Source: Branchiostoma floridae (lineage: Eukaryota > Chordata > Leptocardii > Amphioxiformes > Branchiostomatidae). Taken from it: 26,581 bases of DNA. Under the pieces are notes generated by a model that had not been told where the DNA came from, did not search any database, and saw nothing but the letters and a program-made list of their open reading frames with translations. The stretch spans positions 10,181,721 to 10,208,301 of the forward strand of contig NC_049989.1 in assembly GCF_000003815.2 (NCBI RefSeq), in the 5' to 3' direction. Positions 10,153-18,434 of this stretch are shown here, one piece after another (within the stretch, counting starts at the first letter, position 1; each line of letters opens with the position of its first letter). The position numbers were made by a program, and so were the translations under genes.

Positions 10153-11576
10153 TTACTGTTGTTTCTTCAATATTGCCTTCCTCTGTAACAATACCCTTTT
10201 GATATTGACAATAAGCATGAAGGTATTGACAACATAGGTGCTGATACAGACAATACAGGCGTCCTGTAGGATAAAGTATAGGATGTAGGCCAGGTAGACA
10301 CAACCGAGACACGACAGGACTGAAGTCGCCAGGAGGACGATGGAGACGGACATACCTGGGACAACACCTGGAAGGTGGGGGGGGGGGGATAAGATGGTAG
10401 GTTTTATTTGTAAACTTGCAAACACTGGAGAAGTGATAAGGTTCATGACCTAACATATGGTTATGATGTTACTCACTGATTCACTGTCAGTGTCAGTGTG
10501 ACAGTGTCACTTACCCATTCTTTCGTGCACTAACTCATCACTTATTAGTACTCACTTATTCACTTTCATTCAATCATTTACTCTCACTCACTCACTCTCA
10601 CTTAACTTTGTCACTCACTAATTCTTTAATAATGCACTCACACATTTTTTTACTCTTTCACTTAATAATTCACTCAATCATTCACTCACTCGCTCAATTA
10701 ATCAATCAATCAATCACTCACTCACTCACTCAATCAATCAATCACTGTCACTCACTCACTCACTCACTCACCGTCCTTCGACATAACACACCAGCTTTGC
10801 AGGCATGCGGCACATGCTAGTTATGATATTACAATGAACGCTTGTTGATATCTAATAGTTTGATAACTTGGACTCACCCAGACAAAGCTGCATGATGTAG
10901 AAGGCCAGACCAAATATACTGTTGGGCAGGTTCAGGGGACTGTCCGCTCCCAGGATCGGCTCTACTAGTCCAAATCCACGGCCAAACCTGCACAAAAAAT
11001 ATGTCCATACGATTAGGTTTTCCTTGCGTGCTTGAAATGTGGAAGGATTTATAACAACAATAAGCTATGTATTAATAGTTGGTGAGAAAAAGTACTGGCT
11101 GAATAACATATTCCTCTTTCTGTTGAAGCGACCACAATCAACGTGCTGATTATTCTGTCGCATAAGTTGGAGTTACCTCATGCTTAATATTACTGGGGGT
11201 ATAATAGCAGCATGCAAAATAGGGCCACCGACACTCAACTATAGGTTGGTATTGGAACCCATGACCCTTGAATATGTGCACAAATAGACAGAATCAAAGT
11301 TTGTCATGTAGCAAAACCAAGGACGTGAGTTCGTAAAACAAACAAAAACGTGTGCCTTTTCCACGCCCCCCTCCCCCATCACACTCACCGAGACGTGAAC
11401 ACTTTGGAACAGCTGACGGATTCGCTGACGTCACACATAGCTGTGTACGAGTGGTCCGCTTCCTTAGATGTCTCCACGTAGAAGGCGTATCCAGATAACA
11501 CCAAACCGGCCGTACACAGCATACACCGGGACAAAATCTCCCAAATCGGGAGCCGAAAACTTCTTCCTGCCGCCAT
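10153..11576 (-). CDS. VKORC1: Vitamin K epoxide reductase (VKORC1 / VKORC1L1-like), complete, 3 exons
   Basis: ER membrane enzyme that reduces vitamin K epoxide and quinone using a thiol relay. Exons on the minus strand are 11576-11389, 10987-10878 and 10367-10153 (TAA), 170 aa. Human VKORC1 has 163 aa. The second exon is 110 nt, and both intron positions and phases match human VKORC1 after a 5-codon N-terminal extension. Relay cysteines Cys48 and Cys56 sit in CDVSESVSC; the CIVC active site is Cys137/Cys140. [13 protein letters not shown] and LPNSIFG match the family. Four hydrophobic segments fit the known topology. The TYA motif near the warfarin site reads TYV, as I recall for VKORC1L1. 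The C-terminus KKQQ fits a KKXX ER-retrieval signal. The start is fixed by a strong Kozak/TISU context. It is convergent with the channel gene. Confidence 0.95.
10377..10388 (-). repeat. VKORC1: Poly-C polypyrimidine tract at the VKOR exon 3 acceptor
   Basis: Twelve G on the plus strand read as twelve C on the VKOR sense strand, then ACCTTCCAG and the exon. A homopolymer serves as most of the polypyrimidine tract. Confidence 0.85.
10466..10772. repeat. Tetranucleotide microsatellite (TCAC / ATCA)n
   Basis: Imperfect runs of CACT/TCAC and ATCA/TCAA lie in the VKOR intron between exons 2 and 3. They are purest at 10676-10772. A TGTCAGTG-type inverted motif sits at the left edge (~10485-10510). 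The open frame across it is low complexity, not a gene. Confidence 0.9.
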
Positions 11577-11580
11577 GTTG
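11569..11580 (-). promoter_or_regulatory. VKORC1: TISU element at the VKOR start codon
   Basis: The minus strand reads CAACATGGCGGC, a perfect match to the consensus SAASATGGCGGC. TISU acts both as a YY1-type transcription element and as a translation initiator for mRNAs with very short 5' UTRs. Here it covers the ATG at 11576-11574. Confidence 0.6.
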
Positions 11581-12232
11581 TCCCTTTATTGGTCGTGGTG
11601 AGATCTGATTGGTTGGGTTGAAAACTTGGGTTATTCCATTCTTACAAAAGGGGGCTCAATCACAAACCTTTTTTTTAAATCTTCAAGCAGATGTTGGGGA
11701 ATATGAATGATTACGTTTTCCTTGTATAACTGCACTTTACTTTGTGACAAAACATTACGGTGTGTCAAAGACATGGAAAGTTAGGGATGTATCAATAATT
11801 TCAACCTCCCTCGATATTTGATCGATTGAAGATGTTGAACAACAAAGATTTATCAAAGAGGTCAAAGCAGTATCCAACCAGTCGGCCGTTTTGAAGTTTT
11901 GACGATCATCTTCATTATGTCATCAGTAAATTTAGATCTGCAAGCTATTTTCGTTAGGAGAATTTACAGGTACTTGACTACTTTTGTATGTTATATGTTG
12001 TATTACTATTTAAAGACTAAAACTAACTTAATTCAGCCAGTTTTATATGAAGGTAAGACAGGCTGCACTGTTGTTTTAGTATATCTATCCATATGTAACG
12101 TTAACGGGCAATGATTTTAACAAATTCACCACTACTTCTCCTTGGATTAGTCACTATTTAAAATGTGAACAGGAACATGTGTTTTTCTCATTTTCTCAAA
12201 GTTTAGTTTCTGCTCTTGCCATTTGTTTAAAT
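11581..12232. other. Intergenic: VKOR upstream region
   Basis: Two inverted CCAAT motifs (ATTGG at 11588 and 11608) lie just upstream of VKOR. The rest is AT-rich with no supported gene. The last ~60 bases before 12233 resemble a decayed satellite monomer. Confidence 0.5.
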
Positions 12233-15068
12233 TAACGCACTCTTTGTTTAAAATTCTGGAAATTCGATCGTAAGGGGTCGCTTTTCGGTTACCGAAGGGT
12301 TCGCTTAGCGGTTACTCCAGGTGAACCTTCATTCGCTTTCGAGCCTTGTACAAAAGTCACGAAGTAATTTTTAGTACTCAAATCACTTTCTGTTCTTTGG
12401 TTGCGTGTATTTATCTGGAATTCAAGTGATAAAAGTAACGCACACTTTGTTTAGGATTCTGGAAGTTCGATCGTATGGGATCGCTTTTCGGTCACCGAAG
12501 GGTTTGCTTAGCGGTTACTCCAGGTGAAACTTCATTCGCTTTCGAGCCTTGTAGAAAAGTCACGAAGTAATTTTTTAGTACTCAAATCACTTTTTGTCTT
12601 TTTCTTGCGTGTTTTACTCTGGAATTCAAGTGATGAAAGTAACGCACACTTTGTTTAAGATTCTGGAACTTCGATCGTATGGGTTGCTTTTCGGTTACCA
12701 AAGGGTTCGCTTAGCGGTTACTCCAGGTGAACCTTCGTTCGCTTTCGAGCCTTGTAGAAAAGTCACGAAGTAATTTTTAGCACTCAAATAACTTTCTGTC
12801 TCTTCGTTGCAAATTGCGCTATGGAATTCAAGTGATGAAAGTAACGCACACTTTGTTTAAGATTCTGGAAGTTCGATCGTATGGAGTCGCTTTTCGGGTA
12901 CCAAAGGGTTCGCTTTGCGGTAACCGTAGGTCAACCTTCATTCGCTTTCGAGCCTTGTAGAAAAGTCACGGAGAAATTTTTAGTACTCAAATCACTTTCT
13001 GTCTCTTCGTTGCGTGTTTTACTCTGGGATTCAAGTGATGAAAGTAACGCACACTTTGTCTAAGATTTTGGAAGTTCGACTTTATGGGGTCTCTTTTCGG
13101 TTACCGAAGGGTTCGCCTAGCGGTTACTCCAGGTGAACCTTCATTCGCTTTCGAGCCTTGTACAAAAGTCACGAAGTAATTTTTAGTACTCCAATCCCTT
13201 TTTGTCTTTTTGATGCGTGTTTCTCTCTGGAATTTGAGTGATGAAAGTAACGCACACTTTGTTTCGGATTCTGGAACTTCAATCGTATGGGGCCGTTTGT
13301 CGGTTACCGAAGGGTTCGCTTAGCGGTTACTCCAGGTGAACCTTCATTCGCTTTCAAACCTTGTAGAAAAATCACGAAGTAATTCTTAGTGCTCAAATCA
13401 CTTTCTGTCTTTTCGTTGCGTGTTTTACTCTGGAATTTATGTGAAGAAAGTAACGCACACTTTGTTTAAGATTCTGGAAGCTCGATCGTATGGGGTCGTT
13501 TTGCGGTTACCGAAGGGTTCGCTTAGCGGTTACTCCAGGTGAACCTTCAATCGCTTTCGAGCCTTGTAGAAAAGTCACGAAGTAATTTTTAGTACTCAAA
13601 TCACTTTCTGTCTTTTCTTTGCGTGTTTTACTATGGAATTCAAGTGATGAAAGTAACGCACACTGCTTATGATTCTGGAAGTTCGATCGTATGGGGTCGC
13701 TTTGCGGTTACCGAAGGGTTCGCTTAGCGGTTACTCCAGGTGAACCTTAAATCGCTTTCGAGCCTTGTAGAAAAGTCACGAAGTAATTTTTAGCACTCAA
13801 ATCAGTTTCCGTCTTTTCGTTGCGGGATTAACTATGGCTTTCAAGTAATGAAAGTAACGCACACTTTGTTTAAGCTTCCTGCAGTTTGATCGTATGGGGT
13901 CGCTTTGTGGTTACCGAAGGCTTCGCTTAGCGGTTACCTCACTTGAACCTTCATTCGCTTTCGAGCCTTGCAGAAAAGTCACGAAGTAATTAAGCACTCA
14001 AATAATTTTCTGCCTTCTCGCCACGTGTTTTATTTTGAAATTCAAGTGATGAAAGTAACGCACACTTTGTTTAAGACTCTAGAAGTTCAATCGTATGGGG
14101 TCGCTTTTTGGTTACCGAAGGGTTCGCTTAGCGGTTACTCCGGGTGAACCTTTAGTCGCTTTCGAGCCTTGTAGAAAATTCACGAAGTAATTTTTAGTAC
14201 TCAAGTCACTTCTTCTCTTTTCTTTGCGGGTTTTACTATGGAATGAAAGTGATGAAAGTAACGCACACTTTGTTCAAGACTCTAGAAGTTCGATCTTATG
14301 GGGTCGCTTTGCGGTTACCGAAGGGTTCGCTTAGCGGTTACTCCAGGTGAACCTTCATTCACGTTCGATGCTTGTAGAAAAGTCACGAAGTAATTTTTAG
14401 TACTCAAATCACTTTTTGTCTTTTCTTTGCGTGTTTTACTATGGAATTCAAGTGATGAAAGTAACTCACACTTTGTTTCAGATTCCGTACGTTCGATCGA
14501 ATGGGGTCGCTTTTCGGTTACCGAAGGGTTCGCTAAGCGCTTACTCCGGGTGAACCTTCATTCGCTTTCGAGCCTTGTAGAAAAGTCACGAAGTAATTTT
14601 TAGTACTTAAATCACTTTCGGTCTTTTCGTTGCGTGTTTTGCTCTGGAATTCATGTGATGAAAGTAACGCACACTTTGTTTAAAATTCTGGAAGTTCGAT
14701 CGTATGGGGTCGCTTTTCGGTTACCGAAGGGTTCGCTTAGCGGTTACTCCAGGTGAACCTTCATTCGCTTTCGAGCCTTGTAGAAAAGTCACGAAGTAAT
14801 TTTTAGTACTTAAATCACTTTCTGCCTTCTCGCCACGTGTTTTATTTAGAAATTTAAGTGATGAAAGTAACGCACATTTTGTTTTAGATTCTGGAAGTTC
14901 GATCGTATGAGGTCGCTTTTTGGTTACCGAAGGGTTCGCTTAGCGGTTACTTCAGGTGAACCTTCATTCGCTTTCGAGCCTTGTCGAAAAGTCACGAAGT
15001 AATTTTTAGTACTCAAATCACTTTCTGTCTTTTCTTTGTGTTTTAGAATGGAATTCAAGTGATGAAAG
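12233..15068 (+). repeat. Satellite array, ~203-bp monomer, ~14 copies (left, forward)
   Basis: A monomer runs from GTAACGCACACTTTGTTTAAG through TTCGATCGTATGGGGTCGC, CGGTTACCGAAGGGTTCGCT, TAGCGGTTACTCCAGGTGAA, CTTTCGAGCCTTGTAGAAAA, TAATTTTTAGTACTCAAATC and GGAATTCAAGTGATGAAA. Starts at 12435, 12639, 12841, 13044 and 13247 give steps of 202-204. Each monomer carries CGGTTAC twice, about 16 nt apart. Copies are diverged by scattered substitutions and small indels. The array stops abruptly at 15068. Confidence 0.95.
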
Positions 15069-15249
15069 CAGCCGCCAAGCCACGTCTAAAATAGAATGCC
15101 TTTAGAACGCTATTTGTTTTCTTACGTATCCTTCCGCCGTGCATGGTAACGCCGTTGCTACGGGCGCAGTTTTTCGCGCCACCAGCCGGATGAAATATCA
15201 TCCGACTATGACAGCTGATTGCATCACCATTTCCGGTCTCTTGGTCATC

Positions 15250-17486
15250 ATGGCGGTGAGTACCAGTCGTGTTTGCTATCTGCTCTCTATTTAATCCATT
15301 TTTGTGGGGTTTTACAACGATTTTAATTTGTTTCATGATCAAGCTCGGAACACAGTCAAATTAGCAAAATGGCAGCGCCGTAAAGAGTTGAAATTTCGGC
15401 GATTTTCAGATTGGGGGCATCCGCATGTCGGTCTCAGAATGTCAATCGATTGTTGGCGTGTAAGACGTGTTTAACCTTCGTCTATATCCCATGTGAAAAT
15501 CCTGTTGGTTTGAAATCTGGGTAGATATGTAATTTCAGATCTGCCTGGGTCAGTTTTTTGGCGATTTTTCGCCAATACGTTGACGTTCGTAGTGCGAAAA
15601 AAATGGAGGTATTTGCTGGGCTGGCCCTGTTACGTGTGACAGATCATCTCACGGTGCTTTATTGTCGGTATTTCTTGTAAACAGTCAACAGTTACCGCCA
15701 AAACCTGCATGGTACGGTGTAAAATGTCGACATACGTGACAGATTTTTTTTATTCAGTGTTTATTTGGAGAATTTATTTGGCGCCGTGAGAAAAGTAAAA
15801 CTGGCCAGCGGAGAATTTCGCTGTGAAAAATCTATCTTTTACGTTTTAGTGTGATACAAGGACCAGATTTTCCCGCCAATATAGTCACGTGTCCGATGTT
15901 GTTAGGTAAACTTTTGAAGGCAAACAAACAAACTTGCATAACAACGCAGGTTCATGGCTGCCAGGTTTGCAACAAATTATGAATGGAGGGTCATGATTAC
16001 ACCGTGTTGTAGCAATGTTTGCAGCAGTCGTGATAGATTGTGATATGGGGTAAATATTATTCATCATAATCAAATGTGCAACAATACTACCTACATTAAA
16101 TCTTTCTCAGTAATCAGTAATCATCACATTTATTTAGCAATGTCCACCATATTTTTGTACTGCTTTAAGGAATACATTGGCGAAATATTATACAGACTTA
16201 GGAGATGGATAATAATAGTAGATTTAAATAATTTGATGAAATGAATTATTGTTGAATAGATAAGATAGCATTAAATAATTTGTGTGACCAATTATACTCC
16301 TCTGCCGGCTAAACTTCCTCCTCAGCTTTTGTTACTGTCATATGCCACGGAGGAAGGCTGCTTGGAGATTACTATTATAGTACATGTATGGCTTTGTCAC
16401 GTTAAACTACTGTCATTTAATACATCGTTAATTAGCGACATTACTTCATGAATCATTAAATTGAATTATAAAAACAAGGACATATTTTTTCTTGTTTCAG
16501 ATCATCCTTGCCTTCACTGACTCAATCTGTAAGTATGTCTCCAATCATGCCACCTTCTCTTCTGACATTTTGTTTTCCCTTAATGCGCACCCTGGAGCTT
16601 CCGTATATGATTTGACTTCTGACATCTCTCGTCACCCTTTTGTTGAGCCTGACCTGGTGTTCTTGCATGCGGGGACTAACTGTCTTCCCATGCACCGTCC
16701 ACTCAGCCGGACTCTTGATGATTTCAGTTACCTTATTTCTGTTACCAAGTCTCGCTTCCCGTCAGCCTCTGTTGTCATCTCTAGCATCCTGCCTAGGTTT
16801 GACTCTGAGGTCTATGACAGGAAGCGGTCTGAGTTAAACTCTCAGTTGCTTCGCCTATGTTCTCGCCAGGGTGTGTTTTTCCTTGACAATGGTAGCCGGG
16901 CTCGCCGGGCCATGTTTTCTGTTGATGGTTTGCATTTGAGTAGAGCGGGGAACATCAGCTATGCCAAGTATCTTTCTTTTTCTTTGAGCCACTACCTGCA
17001 GCTGCACCGTCGCAGCTGTCAGCATCGCTTTACGTTGATGGGTGAGGAGTGGCCTGGGTTGGGGACGGATGGAGGAAGTGGGAAGAAGGACAAGGAGCAT
17101 CCAGGAGAGGAGCCGAAGTCAGGGGAGTACCAGGGACAGGTGGAGTGGGCTAGGGTAGTCCGACAGGGGGGACCTGTAGCTAGGCCGGCCCCAGGGAAGG
17201 TAGAGGGGGGTAGTGTGGGGAAGGGTCCTTCCCAGCCAAGGGGGGGACCGGTAGCTAGGGCGGCCCCAGGGAAGGTAGAGGGGGGTAGTGTGAGGAAGGG
17301 ACCTTCCCAGCCAAGGGGGGGACCTGTAGCTAGACTGGCCCCAGGGAAGGTAGAGGTGGGTAGTGTGGGGAAGGGTCCTTCCCAGCCAAGGGGGGTACCT
17401 GTAGCTAGGGCGGCCCCAGGGAAGGTAGAGGGGGGTAGTGTGGGGAAGGGACCTTCCCAGCCCAGGGGGGGACCTGTAGTTAGATC
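15250..17486 (+). CDS. SGNH/GDSL-hydrolase-like protein of the mobile element, partial at gap
   Basis: Likely first exon 15250-15255: ATG GCG followed by a perfect donor GTGAGT, with A at -3 and G at +4. The second exon starts at 16501 after TTTTTTCTTGTTTCAG, and the two join in frame. The domain shows all four SGNH blocks: TDS (Ser10; block I normally GDS), Gly34 in HPGAS, GTN (Asn62) and DGLH (Asp144, His147). SSILPR and LDN also fit. SGNH esterase domains are known in animal retroelements such as CR1/L2 LINEs and Ngaro-type DIRS elements; their role there is unclear. After residue ~180 the protein becomes a Gly/Pro/Lys-rich 25-aa repeat that runs into the N gap, so the end is unknown. The sequence is GC-rich, unlike the AT-rich ORF downstream. 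The two-codon first exon is inference; the hydrolase domain is firm. Confidence 0.7.
15256..16500 (+). other. Intron of the SGNH gene
   Basis: It runs from GTGAGT at 15256 to CAG at 16498-16500, becomes AT-rich after 16000, and has no other supported gene. An inverted pair CTTCCTCC (~16314) / GGAGGAAG (~16350) is visible. Confidence 0.5.
17171..17486 (+). repeat. In-frame 75-bp repeat (25 aa), G-rich
   Basis: The unit starts GACCTGTAGCTAGG at 17171, 17246, 17321, 17396 and 17471, exact 75-bp steps. It codes GPVARPAPGKVEGGS then VGKGPSQPRG. Several GGG or longer runs per unit make G-quadruplexes possible. The array runs into the gap. Confidence 0.95.
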
Positions 17487-18426
17487 NNNNNNNNNNNNNN
17501 NNNNNNNNNNNNNNNNNNNNNNNNNNNNNNNNNNNNNNNNNNNNNNNNNNNNNNNNNNNNNNNNNNNNNNNNNNNNNNNNNNNNNNNNNNNNNNNNNNNN
17601 NNNNNNNNNNNNNNNNNNNNNNNNNNNNNNNNNNNNNNNNNNNNNNNNNNNNNNNNNNNNNNNNNNNNNNNNNNNNNNNNNNNNNNNNNNNNNNNNNNNN
17701 NNNNNNNNNNNNNNNNNNNNNNNNNNNNNNNNNNNNNNNNNNNNNNNNNNNNNNNNNNNNNNNNNNNNNNNNNNNNNNNNNNNNNNNNNNNNNNNNNNNN
17801 NNNNNNNNNNNNNNNNNNNNNNNNNNNNNNNNNNNNNNNNNNNNNNNNNNNNNNNNNNNNNNNNNNNNNNNNNNNNNNNNNNNNNNNNNNNNNNNNNNNN
17901 NNNNNNNNNNNNNNNNNNNNNNNNNNNNNNNNNNNNNNNNNNNNNNNNNNNNNNNNNNNNNNNNNNNNNNNNNNNNNNNNNNNNNNNNNNNNNNNNNNNN
18001 NNNNNNNNNNNNNNNNNNNNNNNNNNNNNNNNNNNNNNNNNNNNNNNNNNNNNNNNNNNNNNNNNNNNNNNNNNNNNNNNNNNNNNNNNNNNNNNNNNNN
18101 NNNNNNNNNNNNNNNNNNNNNNNNNNNNNNNNNNNNNNNNNNNNNNNNNNNNNNNNNNNNNNNNNNNNNNNNNNNNNNNNNNNNNNNNNNNNNNNNNNNN
18201 NNNNNNNNNNNNNNNNNNNNNNNNNNNNNNNNNNNNNNNNNNNNNNNNNNNNNNNNNNNNNNNNNNNNNNNNNNNNNNNNNNNNNNNNNNNNNNNNNNNN
18301 NNNNNNNNNNNNNNNNNNNNNNNNNNNNNNNNNNNNNNNNNNNNNNNNNNNNNNNNNNNNNNNNNNNNNNNNNNNNNNNNNNNNNNNNNNNNNNNNNNNN
18401 NNNNNNNNNNNNNNNNNNNNNNNNNN
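17487..18426. other. Assembly gap, 940 N
   Basis: The gap begins inside the 75-bp repeat array, so a collapsed or unresolved tandem repeat is the likely cause. Its size is probably an estimate. Confidence 1.
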
Positions 18427-18434
18427 ACCTGTAA

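Noticed and set aside
11588-11612. Two CCAAT boxes as VKOR promoter elements
   Set aside because: They lie only 12-36 nt upstream of the ATG, closer than CCAAT boxes normally sit to a transcription start, so their role is doubtful.
11917-11969. Possible first exon (ATG...TTTACAG then GTACTT) divergent from VKOR
   Set aside because: Weak start context, a short peptide with no recognisable domain, and no partner exon before the satellite array.
12881-13063. Open frame in the satellite array
   Set aside because: It lies within monomer sequence and is not kept between copies.
12233-15068. LIN54-type CHR sites (TTYRAA) as targets of the CXC domain
   Set aside because: By eye no such hexamer is constant in the monomers, so this specific binding model is not supported.
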